From: Thraustochytrium sp. TN22
Taxonomy: Eukaryota; Sar; Bigyra; Thraustochytrida; Thraustochytriidae
Length of the DNA: 64,000 nt
NCBI GenBank assembly: GCA_013306675.1
Contig: JABLUY010000017.1
Coordinates: 1-64,000, forward strand
Direction: 5' to 3'
The first letter of the stretch is position 1. Each line of letters begins with the position of its first letter. Under the pieces are notes generated by a model. The model saw only the letters and a list, made by a program, of their open reading frames with translations. It was not told the DNA's origin and did not search any database. Both the position numbers and the translations under genes were made by a program. Shown piece after piece: positions 1 to 9,755 of the stretch.

Positions 1-32
<32 letters not shown>

Positions 33-53
33 CCCCCCCCCCCCCCCCCCCCC
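1..53. repeat. Poly-C tract
   Basis: Fifty-three bases of C interrupted by only two G residues (positions 32 and 54 bound or break the run). It sits at the very edge of the window, so its full length is unknown. It is not a telomeric hexamer repeat. Such a homopolymer may be a genuine G/C tract able to form G-quadruplex on the other strand, or an assembly or sequencing edge effect. Confidence 0.9.
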
Positions 54-402
54 GCAAGGCCTTTTGAGAGTTCCCTGAGCGCCGTATTGGTGGAGTCAGA
101 CAGCGAACACGTGACGTGACAGCGGAACGTAACCTAATAGTCGTCTGGCTCAGCAGAGAACCTCCTTTTGCAGCTGCTTGGAGTGCGTGCGCCTACCCTC
201 TCGCGGCATCGTCGTCGATCGAGTGCAGCCTGCGCCTTCGGGGAATGGAGGGGGGAGGAAGCAAAGGTCAGAAAGAGAAGAGAGAAAGATTATCATGGGG
301 GTTTCAGTGAAATCTGAAGAATCACACTTTTTGCTTTGTTGGTACTGGTACAAGTGCACATGCAGAGGTCCCGCGCGGCACACGCCTTCCACAGAAAGGG
401 CG

Positions 403-640
403 GCCAGACAGGAGCCAGATCAGCTGGAGACCATGTTGCCATTCCGTGCGGCCAGACTGGAGCCAGATCAGCTGGAGACCATGTTGCCATTCCGTGCGGC
501 CAGACTGGAGCCAGATCAGCTGGAGACCACGTTCCCATTCCGTGCGGCCAGATAGGAGCCAAGTCCGCTGGAGACCATGGTGCCATTCCGTGCGGCCCGC
601 TCCGAGCCAAATCAGCTGGAGACCATGTTGCGGAAGGAAT
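403..640. repeat. 48-bp tandem repeat, five copies, overlapping a gene's 3' end
   Basis: The phrase CAGCTGGAGACC recurs at 421, 469, 517, 565 (degenerate) and 613, exactly 48 bases apart. The copy at 613 contains the last codons and the stop of the minus-strand gene at 612-1880; the other four lie downstream of its stop. Because 48 is a multiple of three, all copies keep the same reading frames open, which creates spurious long open frames on both strands here. The simplest reading is that the 3' end of the coding region was duplicated outward into the 3' UTR. Region 54-402 upstream shows nothing else except a GA-rich stretch near 280-300 and a GGTAC-rich spot at 340-351. Confidence 0.92.
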
Positions 641-1880
641 AGGAGGAAGGTGGGCCGTCACGCTGCGCCGAGGACGCGCGGAAGCGCATGTTGAACTCGT
701 CCGTGTCGACGGCCGCGGCGGCGCCGCCGCGCTTGAGACGGCCGTTGTTGGAGGCGGTCGAGGAGTCGGAGGACTGCGTCGACGAGCGGCGGCCCTTGCC
801 CGAGGTGGGCTCGGACGCGGACGTCGAGGCGGCCCGTCGGCCTGTGCTTGATTTACCGTCGCCCAGCTTGTGCAGGCCAGCCATGATGTTGCGCAGGTCT
901 TCCAGCACAAAGTCCGTGGTGAGCACCTTTTCCTGCGCCTTGCTACCCTGCATGCGCTGGCTCTGACTGTGGCCCTGCGTGCGCCGCCGCGCGGATCCGC
1001 GCCGGTTCGGCACGCGCACGCTCTGGCTGCGCTGGTTGCGTGGCATGAGCCAGTCTGCGTACGCGTCCAGGCCGAGCGTGTTGGAGTCCAGCACAATGGG
1101 CGCCGTCATGCGCGACGCCACGCTCGAAGCGTCGCTGTCGGCGTGCGTCTTTTGGCTGTGAAAGTGTCCGCCCTGCTCGCTCGACACGCTCGTTGGTGTC
1201 GGCGGAATGAGCCAGTGCGCCATCTTGTCATCGCCCTTGCGCAGCGCATCCGCCACCTCCACCTCGCCCGCGTGCAGCACGCGCACGATGGTTGCTCCGA
1301 TCTTGGCGCCGCCTGCCCCATCCTCCTGCTCCTCGTCGGCCTTGTCCGTGCCCTTTTCTTCCTGCTCCGGCTCCGATCCCTCCTGCGGCACCAGCTTCGG
1401 CGCCTGCGCCTGCTTGGAGCCCGTTCTTGTCGATGTGTTCTGCTCCGCCTCGGCGGCCGCCGTCGACGTCTCCAACTCGGTCTGCGGCTTGCTCACCTCG
1501 GTCTGCGGCTTGCCCAGCTCGCCCTGCGGCTTGGCTACTTCGGGCTGAGACCTGGCCACCTCGGTCGGCGTCTTGGCCACCTCGGTCTGCGACCGGACCA
1601 CCTCGGTCTGCTCCGGGTGGCTCTCCGCCAGCTTCTCGACCGTCTGCGCCTCTTCGGCCGTCGCCGCCTCCTTCAGCTTGCCCTTTTCCTTGTCGGCCAG
1701 CTCCTCCACGGAGGCCTGCTGCTGCTGCTGCTCTTGCTGCTTCTGCTGCTTGGCCACTTCAGACTTGGGCTCGTTGGTCTGCGCCTCCTCCTCTCGGTCC
1801 CGAGCGGCCTGTCCCGGGCGCGCCGCCTCGGCAGCCGGCGGGCGCGCGCCGCCGGCGCACGTGGACCCGGTGCAGCCCAT
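612..1880 (-). CDS. Low-complexity protein with N-terminal dual-acylation motif, function unknown
   Basis: A 422-residue protein that I do not recognise. It begins MGCTGSTC, a good match to N-myristoylation on Gly2 with palmitoylation on nearby Cys, which would anchor it to the cytosolic face of a membrane (inference). Residues about 30-190 are Glu/Lys/Gln-rich and contain a repeated motif of the type K-P-Q-T-E-V (about ten variants), probably disordered or coiled coil. The C-terminal half is Ser/Arg-rich, with a more conserved-looking stretch near residue 315-340 (TDFVLEDLRNIMAGLHKLGD). The ATG at 1880 is chosen because it creates the acylation motif. The stop lies inside the first unit of a 48-bp tandem repeat. 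It is divergent from the Rab7 gene, with about 1.5 kb between the starts. Membrane anchoring is suggested by sequence only. Confidence 0.7.
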   Translation of the reverse strand: MGCTGSTCAGGARPPAAEAARPGQAARDREEEAQTNEPKSEVAKQQKQQEQQQQQASVEELADKEKGKLKEAATAEEAQTVEKLAESHPEQTEVVRSQTEVAKTPTEVARSQPEVAKPQGELGKPQTEVSKPQTELETSTAAAEAEQNTSTRTGSKQAQAPKLVPQEGSEPEQEEKGTDKADEEQEDGAGGAKIGATIVRVLHAGEVEVADALRKGDDKMAHWLIPPTPTSVSSEQGGHFHSQKTHADSDASSVASRMTAPIVLDSNTLGLDAYADWLMPRNQRSQSVRVPNRRGSARRRTQGHSQSQRMQGSKAQEKVLTTDFVLEDLRNIMAGLHKLGDGKSSTGRRAASTSASEPTSGKGRRSSTQSSDSSTASNNGRLKRGGAAAAVDTDEFNMRFRASSAQRDGPPSSYSFRNMVSS

Positions 1881-3035
1881 CGCGCGCGCGTCGGCCGCCG
1901 CTCAGCTCCTGTCAGCTCGCGCGCGAGCGGCGGAGTCGCGAGCGGCGGAGTCGAGGCTCGCCAGGTCTCGTCTCGTCTCGGCGAGTCTCGGGGCCCGTGA
2001 TGCAGGCCGCCGCTGCCGCGCCGCGAGGCCGCTGCCGCGCGCGCCGCGCGCCGCGCCGACCTGCCGCGCCGCGCTGCGCCCGCGCCGCGCCGCGCCGCGC
2101 CGCCCTGCTCCGCCCGCCGCCGCCGCGCGCCGCCGCCGTGGCCGCCGCAGCTCTTCTGTTTCTGCGCGGGCTCGCAGAGACCGAGGCTGAGCGCCTGCTG
2201 CGTTTGACCTGGCTCGGGCTGGCCGCCTTCAAGTTCAAGTTCAGGTTGGCGCTCGTTGGCGCGGTCAGGTACGAGCGCGGCGAGGACCAGGGCGAGGACC
2301 AGGACCAGGAGCAGGGCCAGGAGCAGAGGTCCAGGGGGGTCCAGAGGCCCAGAGGTCCAGAGGTCCAGGCAGGCGGCGAAGGGGAATTGGCGCGCGGGTC
2401 GGCGGCCAGCCCGCGCGAGCAGTGGCAGAGGTCCACGTCATGCCGGAGGGCGCGGCCAAGTCTGTCCTGCACGACTCGGACGGCCTCGGAAGCACCATGT
2501 GGCTCAGGGCTAGATGTCCAGCCGCGATTGCGTGCGTGCGGCTTGAAGAGCCCAGTGCCTCACAACATCAACGCTTCTCGGGCGAGGCGGAGAAGAACGT
2601 GGAGAAGGACGACGTGGTGACGTGGTGGAGTGAACTCCAAAACCTGCCATTGGCAACACGCATTCAATGCTGACGGCGAGTGGCAGCAGTCAGCCGGCGA
2701 CCAGATACGACTCGGACGCCCTTCTGCGAACCATCCTGACCACGACGGCCTGTGCAGGCAGCCCGTCCAGCCCGCGTCCGCCTCGGTCGGCAGGTACCTT
2801 GCCCCAGCAACCAAGCACGCGGGGAGGCGAGCTAAGTTCGCCCGATCCTCGTGCCGCTGGCGCTGCGCTGGCAGTGGTCAGTCAACCGCTCGCCGACGCC
2901 GACGCCGAGGCCAGAGGGAACGGGGCGCGCTGCGCGGCCTCGCATCCGCCGCCTGCTTCCCCGCGGTCGCGTGCGATCCGCCCCGGCCGGCCGGCCGCGC
3001 CCGCCGCGGCGAGGCCGCGGCTCGAACGATCATCT

Positions 3036-3076
<41 letters not shown>

Positions 3077-3192
3077 CAAGACCGTCACCCCGCGGCGCGA
3101 TCAAATCGCAGACGCGGCGCGCGGGCGGGGCGCGGCAGCGGCGGCGGCGCGGGCAGCGCGGCGGCCGGCGGCAGCGGCGGCGGCGGCGCGGC

Positions 3193-3223
<31 letters not shown>

Positions 3224-3414
3224 GAAAGGCGGGAAAGGCGGGAAAGGTTCGCCGGCGGCGCCGACGCGGACCGCGCGGCGCGCGAGCTCGCGCGCGAGAG
3301 GGCGCGGCGGGAGGCGAAGGCGCGCGAGCAAGGGCGCGGGCAGGGAGGAGAGGAGAGGAGAGGAGGGCGCGGAGGAGGCCAGGCGGAAGCAGCGGCGGCG
3401 AGCACGCGAGGAGG
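1881..3414. other. Intergenic region between divergent genes, rich in simple repeats
   Basis: No gene is supported. The stretch 2000-2130 is almost pure CGC/GCC. A purine-rich GAGGACCAGG / GGTCCAGAGG repeat patch lies at 2278-2375. An uninterrupted (GA)n microsatellite runs at about 3040-3071, followed by CGG/CGGC repeats at 3128-3225 and three GGGAAAGGC units at 3221-3246. These repeats sit in the presumed promoter and 5' UTR of the Rab7 gene. Long open frames here are translations of the repeats. Confidence 0.7.
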
Positions 3415-4035
3415 ATGGCGCACCGGAAGAAAGTTCTGCTCAAGGTGATCATCCTTGGGGACAGCGGCGTGGGCAAGACGTCGCTGATGAACCAGTACGT
3501 GAACCAGCGGTTCAGCAAGCAGTACAAGACCACGATCGGCGCAGACTTCACCACCAAGGAGGTGGTGATCGACGATAAGCTGGTGACGCTGCAGATCTGG
3601 GACACGGCCGGCCAGGAGCGTTTCCAGTCGCTCGGCGTGGCCTTTTACCGCGGCGCCGACGCATGTATGCTTGTGTACGACATCACCAAGCCCAAATCCT
3701 TCGACTCGCTGCAGAACTGGCGGGACGAGTTCCTTCTGCAGAGCGCGCCGCGCGACCCAGAACGCTTTCCCTTTGCGGTCTTGGGCAACATGGTTGACAA
3801 GGCGGACGAACGCCGCGTGCCCGAGGAGAATGCGCGCCGCTGGTGCGCGCAGGACGTCGAGCACGAGATTCCCTACTTTGAGACCTCCGCCAAGGACGCC
3901 ATCAACGTGGACCAGGCCTTTTACGCCATCGCCGAGGCGGCGCTCAAGCAAGACACCCAGGAGGAGCTCTACATCCCCAACACGCTGCGCGTGCACGCCG
4001 TCGAGGACCGCAGCGCGGAGCAGTGCGGCTGCTAA
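3415..4035 (+). CDS. RAB7: Rab7-type small GTPase
   Basis: A 206-residue protein matching Rab7, the GTPase of late endosome/lysosome (vacuole) fusion. The P-loop is GDSGVGKTS at residues 15-23, the effector region carries Thr40, the switch II WDTAGQE sits at 62-68, and the ETSAK motif is present. The C terminus is Cys-Gly-Cys, a CXC double geranylgeranylation site, so the protein should be membrane-attached. Unusually, the G4 guanine-specificity motif NKxD reads N-M-V-D (GNMVDKAD), with Met in place of the near-invariant Lys. The in-frame upstream extension is GA and CGG repeat translation, so the ATG at 3415 (MAHRKKV, aligning with Rab7 starts) is taken. Length is normal. It is convergent with CBF5. 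Confidence 0.96.
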   Translation: MAHRKKVLLKVIILGDSGVGKTSLMNQYVNQRFSKQYKTTIGADFTTKEVVIDDKLVTLQIWDTAGQERFQSLGVAFYRGADACMLVYDITKPKSFDSLQNWRDEFLLQSAPRDPERFPFAVLGNMVDKADERRVPEENARRWCAQDVEHEIPYFETSAKDAINVDQAFYAIAEAALKQDTQEELYIPNTLRVHAVEDRSAEQCGC

Positions 4036-4361
4036 TGAGGCTAATGAGAAGAACTTATCCTTTGTAAGAGACCTAAGAGTGGGAGCGCTACCGTGGCCGG
4101 GGCGCACAAGAACAAGAGACATGAGGGCCGCTGCCAGACCACGTGAAGTTGTCGACGAGGCCTCGTTGCAAAGCACCTTTTCGCACACACACATACCACG
4201 TTTTCCTGACATGCCGAACACCAAACCAAGAGCAAGCGAAACCTGGTTTTACTCGTGGAGCTAGCTTCCCACGCTCAAGCACGTCATTTCCGCGCCCATC
4301 TGCTAAGCAAAAGCTCACAATTAACCAAAGGCTCTTACTCGTGTTCTGATCGCTAGCGTGC
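4036..4361. other. Convergent 3' intergenic region
   Basis: The 326 bases between the Rab7 and CBF5 stops hold no gene that I can see. Composition is less GC-rich than the coding neighbours, as expected of paired 3' UTRs. No obvious terminator or RNA gene is present. Confidence 0.6.
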
Positions 4362-5849
4362 CTACTCATCGTCGCTGTCCTCGACCTTGGCCTTCTTCTT
4401 CTTCTTCTTCTTCTTCTTCTCGGAGAGGGTGGCGTCGGTGGTCTCGTCATCGTCGCCATCAGCCTTGCGCTTCTTCTCCTTCTTCTCCTTCTTCTCCTTC
4501 TTGTCCTTCTTGGACTTCTTGGAAGGGGTCTCCGGGTCCTTGCCGTTGGTGTCCTCGTCAGCGGCGGCCACGGCGGCGGCGGCGGAGACGGCAGCCTCGG
4601 CCACGACGGCGGCAGCGGGCGGGGAGAGGTCCTTGCGCGCCCAGTCGGCCGGGGTCTTGTCGTTGGGGCGGCCGTACTTGTCCAGGAGGCCCTCCTTGAC
4701 CATGGCCTTCTTCTTGGTGGCGACCGGGCCGAGGCCCCAGCGGCGCGGGTAGAGATCGCGCTCCATGATGACGCGCTTGATCTTGGCGACGACGCCGTGG
4801 TCGACGGTGGCCATGACGGCCGTGGTCATCTCGGCAATGCCAATGGCGATGGCCTCGCCCTTGGTCGTCATGAGCACGACCTCCTCGCCGTTGCCGATGT
4901 CGTCCGCAAAGCGGAGCAGGCCGGGGATCATGAGCTTGGCGCCGTAGCAGATGGCGTTGACGGCACTGTCCTTGACGACGATGCGCTTCATGCTGACCAG
5001 GAGCGCCTCGAGCGGCCGGACCACGCGGCGCAGGTAAGTCTCGTCCTGGCTGTTGTCAAGCTGCCACTGCGCGTCGAGGACGTCGTGCAGCGTGACCATG
5101 CCGTCGTCCTCGGACACGGCGCCCGAGCGCACTCTTCGCAGCTCGGCCATGTGCGCGCCGACGCCCGTGATGAGGCCGAGGTGCACGCAGAGCGTCCGGA
5201 TGTAGGTGCCGGCGGCGCAGCTGACCCAGAAGACGCCCAGGTTGCGCTCCTGGTCGAACTCGATGAGCTTCGACTTGTAGATGGTGCGAATGCGCAGCTG
5301 GCGCTTGACGGCGCTGATGAGCGGCGGGCGCTGAAAGAGCGCGCCCGTGAGCGTCTCGATGGCCTGCGCCAGCTTCGCCTCCGACTCCACAGCGCTGTGC
5401 AGGCGCACGACCGCGACGTACTCCTTACCGGCCGACTGCTGCGACTTGACCAGGCGCGTGGCGCGGTCGATGCAGACGATGAGGCAGCCCGTCACCTTGG
5501 GATCCAGGGTGCCGCTGTGGCCCGTCTTCTCCACGCGCAGAATGCGCCGCACCCAGGCCACCACCTCGTGCGAGCTCGGGTTCGACGCCTTGTCCAGGTT
5601 GATGAAGCCCGACTTGACGTACTCGCCAATCGGCCGCTTCAGCGGGTTGTGCCCATTCGGGATGGGGGTGTAGTGGCCCGTGCGGATGTTAAGCTTGTCG
5701 AAGTTCTTCAGCAGCATCGGCCAGTCGCTCGTGTCCAGCTTGGGCGTCTCGGACGACGGCTCGATCGAGAAGTCGCCCTTGAGCTGCTCCTCGCCCACGC
5801 CGCCCTCAGCGCCGCCCATGGACGCGCGCTTGCCGCTCTTCTTGCCCAT
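4362..5849 (-). CDS. CBF5: H/ACA snoRNP pseudouridine synthase (dyskerin/Cbf5)
   Basis: A 495-residue dyskerin homologue, the catalytic subunit of H/ACA snoRNPs. It pseudouridylates rRNA in the nucleolus and, in animals, also stabilises telomerase RNA. The DKCLD N-terminal region (residues about 38-90) is followed by the TruB catalytic domain with [14 protein letters not shown]; Asp116 is the predicted nucleophile. The PUA domain starts at about residue 290 ([16 protein letters not shown]). The tail from about residue 440 is Lys-rich, with KKDKKEK and poly-Lys blocks and a DSDDE end, a typical nucleolar localisation tail. The ATG at 5849 is chosen because upstream in-frame sequence is Arg/Ala repeat translation. 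The gene is divergent from DBP10 across 551 bp. Confidence 0.97.
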   Translation of the reverse strand: MGKKSGKRASMGGAEGGVGEEQLKGDFSIEPSSETPKLDTSDWPMLLKNFDKLNIRTGHYTPIPNGHNPLKRPIGEYVKSGFINLDKASNPSSHEVVAWVRRILRVEKTGHSGTLDPKVTGCLIVCIDRATRLVKSQQSAGKEYVAVVRLHSAVESEAKLAQAIETLTGALFQRPPLISAVKRQLRIRTIYKSKLIEFDQERNLGVFWVSCAAGTYIRTLCVHLGLITGVGAHMAELRRVRSGAVSEDDGMVTLHDVLDAQWQLDNSQDETYLRRVVRPLEALLVSMKRIVVKDSAVNAICYGAKLMIPGLLRFADDIGNGEEVVLMTTKGEAIAIGIAEMTTAVMATVDHGVVAKIKRVIMERDLYPRRWGLGPVATKKKAMVKEGLLDKYGRPNDKTPADWARKDLSPPAAAVVAEAAVSAAAAVAAADEDTNGKDPETPSKKSKKDKKEKKEKKEKKRKADGDDDETTDATLSEKKKKKKKKKAKVEDSDDE

Positions 5850-6400
5850 CCTGCCCCGCGCGGCCGCGACCTGCGCTGCAAGCGCACCGGCCACGCCGCC
5901 GCGAGCAGGCGACCTGCTCCTCCTCCTCCTCCTCCTCCTCCCGCCGCCGCCGCCGCCCGCCCGCCCGCGCGCGCAGCCCTCCGCCGCGCGCAGCGACTCC
6001 GCTCTGGCGGCGCAGCAGATCGAGGCTGCGGCGGCGACGATTGGACGTCGCCGCCGGGGGGTGCTGCGCGAGTCTGCGCGCGCCCGGCCGCGCGGGCGCC
6101 ACCTCCGCGCCGGCAGGGCCCCGCCCCGCCGCGCGCGACCTGCCCCCCTGGCCAGCCACTGGCGCCTGGCACAGAACCGCTTGGTGGTCGCGCCGCGCCG
6201 CGCCACCTCGACGCTGCGCTGCGCTGCGCTGGCCGGCGAGGCCGCGGCCGAGGTCGAGGTCGAGGTCGAGGTCGAGGTCGAGGTCGGGCTCCAGCTCGAG
6301 GCCGCCGCCGTGGCTCGGCTCGGCTCGGCTCGGCTCGGCTCGGCTCGGCGCGGCTTGGGCGGGCGGCTGGCTGGAGGGGTACGAGCGCGAGGGGGACGAT
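5850..6400. promoter_or_regulatory. Shared divergent promoter of CBF5 and DBP10 with two microsatellites
   Basis: The 551 bases between the two start codons. The region contains a GAGGTC hexamer array (about 6249-6289, six to seven units), a CGGCT pentamer array (about 6313-6352, eight units) and a CTC/TCC run near 5921-5940. No TATA box is apparent. Because the two genes both act in ribosome biogenesis, a shared bidirectional promoter is a reasonable inference, but no specific factor site can be named. Confidence 0.6.
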
Positions 6401-9232
6401 ATGGCGCCGCAGAAGAAGGGCAGCGCCAAGAAGAGGCCCAGGGGCGGCGCAGAGGAGGGCGGCGTGGCGGCCGCAGCGCCCGCCGACGGCCCGCTGGAGG
6501 GCTTCGATGATGGCGGCCGCGGCTACGGGCGGCAGCAGCAGGACAAGCACGCGCACGGGGGCGAGGCGGGCGGCAAGGGCAAGAAGAGCAAGAAGAGCAG
6601 CGGCGGCGGCTTCCAGACGCTCGGCCTGAGCAGGCCGGTGCTGCAGGGCGTGCTCAAGCTCGGGTATAATGTGCCGACGCCGATCCAGCGCAAGGCGCTG
6701 CCCGTGGCGCTGACCGGGCGCGACATCGTGGCTATGGCGCGCACCGGGTCCGGCAAGACCGCCGCCTTCTTGGTGCCGCTGCTGGAGAAGCTGCAGACGC
6801 ACTCGGCCGTGGTGGGCGCGCGCGGACTCGTGCTGAGCCCGACGCGCGAGCTCGCGCAGCAGACGTACCGGTTCGCCATCAAGATGGGCAAGTTCACCAC
6901 GCTGCGCGCCTGCCTGCTGCAGGGCGGCGACGCACTCACGGCGCAGTTTGAGGCGCTGGCCAACAACCCAGATATTCTCGTGGCCACGCCCGGCCGCCTC
7001 GTGCATCTTCTGGCCGAGGTGAACGACCTCAGCCTCAAGCGCGTCGAGGTCTTCGTGGTGGACGAGGCGGACCGCCTCTTCGAGATGGGCTTCGCGCTGC
7101 AGCTCAAGGAGATCCTCGACAAGCTCTCGGAGCAGCGCCAGACGCTGCTGTTCAGCGCCACCATGCCGGTGCAGCTCATGGAATTCGCACGCGCCGGCCT
7201 GCAGGAGCCGGAGCTGATTCGCCTGGACGCCGAGACCAAGATCAGCGAGAACCTCAAGCTCGGCTTCTTCATGGTGCGCACCGAGGAGAAGATGGCGGCG
7301 CTCATCTACCTTCTGACCGAGGTCATCGCGCCCCGCGACCTGACCATCATTTTCGCGGCCACGCGCCACCACGTCGAGTACATCAAGGACATGCTCTGGG
7401 AGCGCGCCTCCATCAAGTGCAGCGCCGTCTTCGGCTCCATGGACCAGATGGCGCGCCAGGACAACCTTGACAAGTTCCGCAAGGGCAACACGCGCATCCT
7501 CGTCGTCACGGACGTCGCTGCGCGCGGCATTGACATCCCGCTCCTCAACAACGTCATCAACTACGAGTTCCCGCCCGAGCCCAAGCTCTTCGTGCATCGC
7601 GTTGGCCGCGCCGCGCGCCAGGGTCGCTCAGGCACGGCCTTCTCCTTTGCCACGCCCGACGAGATGCCATACGTGGTGGATCTGCACCTCTTCCTGGGCC
7701 GCCGCCTGCGCGGCTTCGACACCGTTCTGGACGAGGAGGAGGCCAACGTGGATCGCTCCGTGGCGACCTACTCGCTGTCGTCCATGACGCCGGACGACGT
7801 CGATGTGGGCCGCTTCCCGCAGAGCGCGCTGGACAACGAGACCGAGCGCCTCAACGCCATCATCCACGACTCGCCCGAGCTGCAGAAGCTTCGCAAGGTC
7901 GTGGACAACGCGCACTCGCTCTACGTGCGCACGCGCAAGGAGGCCTCGCACCGCTCCGTGAAGCGCGGCAAGGCCATCGGCACGCAGCCGCGCGTGCACC
8001 CGCTGCTGGCGGTCATGAACGAAGGCGCCGCCGAGGTGCCGGGCCTTGATGAGCACCTGCGCGCCATCCGCGGCTTCCGCCCCAGCCTCACAGTCTTCGA
8101 GATCGAAAACTCCAAGAATGGCCACAAGCTCGGCGAGGCCGCCACGGCCATGGTCAAGAAGCGCCGCGCGCACGGCACCGTCATCGCCTCCGAGAAGCGC
8201 CGCCGCACCGACATCTCGTCGGCCAATGCCTCCGAGGCGGAGGCGCGCAAGGTGGCCGCCGAGGAGGAGGAGGAGGACCTTGCGGCCGCCGCAGAGCGCG
8301 CCGATCGCCGCGCCGCCCAGCCCGCCGACGAGGACGACGTCGAGGACGGCGCCGATGCCCCGCAGCGCCGCCGGCTGTCCAAGGCTGAGCGCAAGAAGCT
8401 CAAGAAGAAGGGTCTCCCCACCGTGCGGCCCGCCGTGGACGCGAGCCAGGGCGGAGAGGATGAGGACGAGGGCGGCGAAGGCCTCGCGGCGTCCTCTGGC
8501 GCCGTCTCGGACCTCGGCGGCGGCCTCAGTGCCGGCGCCTTCCGCGACCCGAACGCCTACATCGACGCCGTGCCGAACAACTACGACGCGGCCGCCAGCA
8601 TGCACCTGTCCATCAGTGGCGGCACGATGCGCAACGACGACAAGCAGCCGACGCAGGCTGGCCGCCTGGAGGACGCGCTTTTGGACCTGGCGCCCGACAG
8701 CAGGGATGACATCATGTTTAAGCAGCGCACCTACCATTGGGACAAGCGCAAGAAGCGCTACATTAAGGCGTCCATGGAGGAGCATATCAAGGCCAAGCGC
8801 ATCAAGAACGAGAGCGGCACCATGATTCGCGTCAAGAACCGCGGCGAGCTGTATGAGAAGTGGCAGAAGAAGCACCGCAAGCGCTTGGCCAATGCCGGCG
8901 GTGTGGAGTCCTCCAGCAGCAGCGCCCCGGATGACCCCACCGGCAAGCTCAGCACCAACGTTCGCATGCTGGCACGCCTGTCGCGCGAGGCCGCCGCGAA
9001 TGCCATCCCGAACGCCGATGTGCGCGAGGAGGTTAAGAACGCCGACAAGATTCGCAAGGAGAAGAAGGAGAAGCAGAAGCGGCGCGACCGCGACGGCCCC
9101 AACCGCAAGCCGCACGTGCGCAAGGCGCAGGAGCTCAAGCCCAAGCGCGCCAAGGGCGAGCCCATTGAGTCGCGCTTCGGCCGTTCGCGCTTCATTGTCA
9201 AGGGCGAAAAGGGTGGCAAGCAGCGCAAGTAG
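6401..9232 (+). CDS. DBP10: DEAD-box RNA helicase of the Dbp10/DDX54 family
   Basis: A 943-residue nucleolar ATP-dependent RNA helicase needed for 60S ribosomal subunit assembly. A basic N-terminal tail leads to the Q motif (FQTLGLS...PTPIQ, from about residue 70), motif I ARTGSGKT, motif II DEAD ([13 protein letters not shown]), motif III SAT, and motif [15 protein letters not shown]. The C-terminal half contains Glu/Ala-rich acidic stretches and the DBP10CT-type region, ending in a basic [15 protein letters not shown] tail seen in this family. The ATG at 6401 is the first one free of the upstream microsatellite translation. A frameless GC dinucleotide run follows the stop at about 9243. Confidence 0.96.
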   Translation: MAPQKKGSAKKRPRGGAEEGGVAAAAPADGPLEGFDDGGRGYGRQQQDKHAHGGEAGGKGKKSKKSSGGGFQTLGLSRPVLQGVLKLGYNVPTPIQRKALPVALTGRDIVAMARTGSGKTAAFLVPLLEKLQTHSAVVGARGLVLSPTRELAQQTYRFAIKMGKFTTLRACLLQGGDALTAQFEALANNPDILVATPGRLVHLLAEVNDLSLKRVEVFVVDEADRLFEMGFALQLKEILDKLSEQRQTLLFSATMPVQLMEFARAGLQEPELIRLDAETKISENLKLGFFMVRTEEKMAALIYLLTEVIAPRDLTIIFAATRHHVEYIKDMLWERASIKCSAVFGSMDQMARQDNLDKFRKGNTRILVVTDVAARGIDIPLLNNVINYEFPPEPKLFVHRVGRAARQGRSGTAFSFATPDEMPYVVDLHLFLGRRLRGFDTVLDEEEANVDRSVATYSLSSMTPDDVDVGRFPQSALDNETERLNAIIHDSPELQKLRKVVDNAHSLYVRTRKEASHRSVKRGKAIGTQPRVHPLLAVMNEGAAEVPGLDEHLRAIRGFRPSLTVFEIENSKNGHKLGEAATAMVKKRRAHGTVIASEKRRRTDISSANASEAEARKVAAEEEEEDLAAAAERADRRAAQPADEDDVEDGADAPQRRRLSKAERKKLKKKGLPTVRPAVDASQGGEDEDEGGEGLAASSGAVSDLGGGLSAGAFRDPNAYIDAVPNNYDAAASMHLSISGGTMRNDDKQPTQAGRLEDALLDLAPDSRDDIMFKQRTYHWDKRKKRYIKASMEEHIKAKRIKNESGTMIRVKNRGELYEKWQKKHRKRLANAGGVESSSSSAPDDPTGKLSTNVRMLARLSREAAANAIPNADVREEVKNADKIRKEKKEKQKRRDRDGPNRKPHVRKAQELKPKRAKGEPIESRFGRSRFIVKGEKGGKQRK

Positions 9233-9755
9233 AGCAAGAAGAGCGCGCGCGCGCGCGCGTGTACGTTTTTCCTTACGCGTTTCACCACCATGTCCAATTC
9301 ATCTTTTGCGTATGTGTGCCTGCCTGCCTGCCTGCCTGCCTGCGTGCCTGCCATGCGCGAGTACGCGGCGATGCCTCCCAAACGCCGCATCGTCTTCGCG
9401 TGACTCAAGTCGAGAGCCCCACACGAGCGCGCGCCCCGCCCTCCCTCCCTTCTTCCTCCTTGTGCCTTTCTCTTTCGCGCGCGCGCACCACATGGGGACA
9501 CATGTGTCCAGTCCCGCCCAACGGACACGGGCGAGCCAAGGCGGGTCATGAGTTGAGATGGCATGGCATGGCGTGCGCACGCTACGACGACAAGCAAGGG
9601 GCACGCACGCACGGCGATTCCGGCGCCGTCGGCGCCGTCGGCGCCATTGCGGGCCGGCGCGGCGCTCGCTCGCTCGCCGGCGGCGAGGCAGGGCTGGACA
9701 GTACGCGGCGTGTGGCCGCGCAGGGCGGGCCTGGGGGCCCTTACGGGCACCTCTC
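9233..9755. other. Intergenic region with simple repeats
   Basis: No gene is supported. The region contains a GC dinucleotide run (about 9243-9258), TGCC tetramer repeats (9318-9350) and a GCCGTCGGC-type repeat near 9625-9650 just ahead of the next start codon. It probably carries the DBP10 3' UTR and the promoter of the WW/EF-hand/ankyrin gene. Confidence 0.6.

Noticed and set aside
1-53. Telomere repeat
   Set aside because: It is a homopolymer, not a TTAGGG-type repeat, and there is no subtelomeric pattern next to it.
2851-3414. A 188-residue N-terminal extension of Rab7
   Set aside because: It translates GA and CGG repeats, and the family start is at 3415.
5850-6206. N-terminal extension of CBF5 and, on the other strand, of DBP10
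   Set aside because: Both are translations of the shared promoter's repeats; conserved sequence starts at 5849 and 6401.
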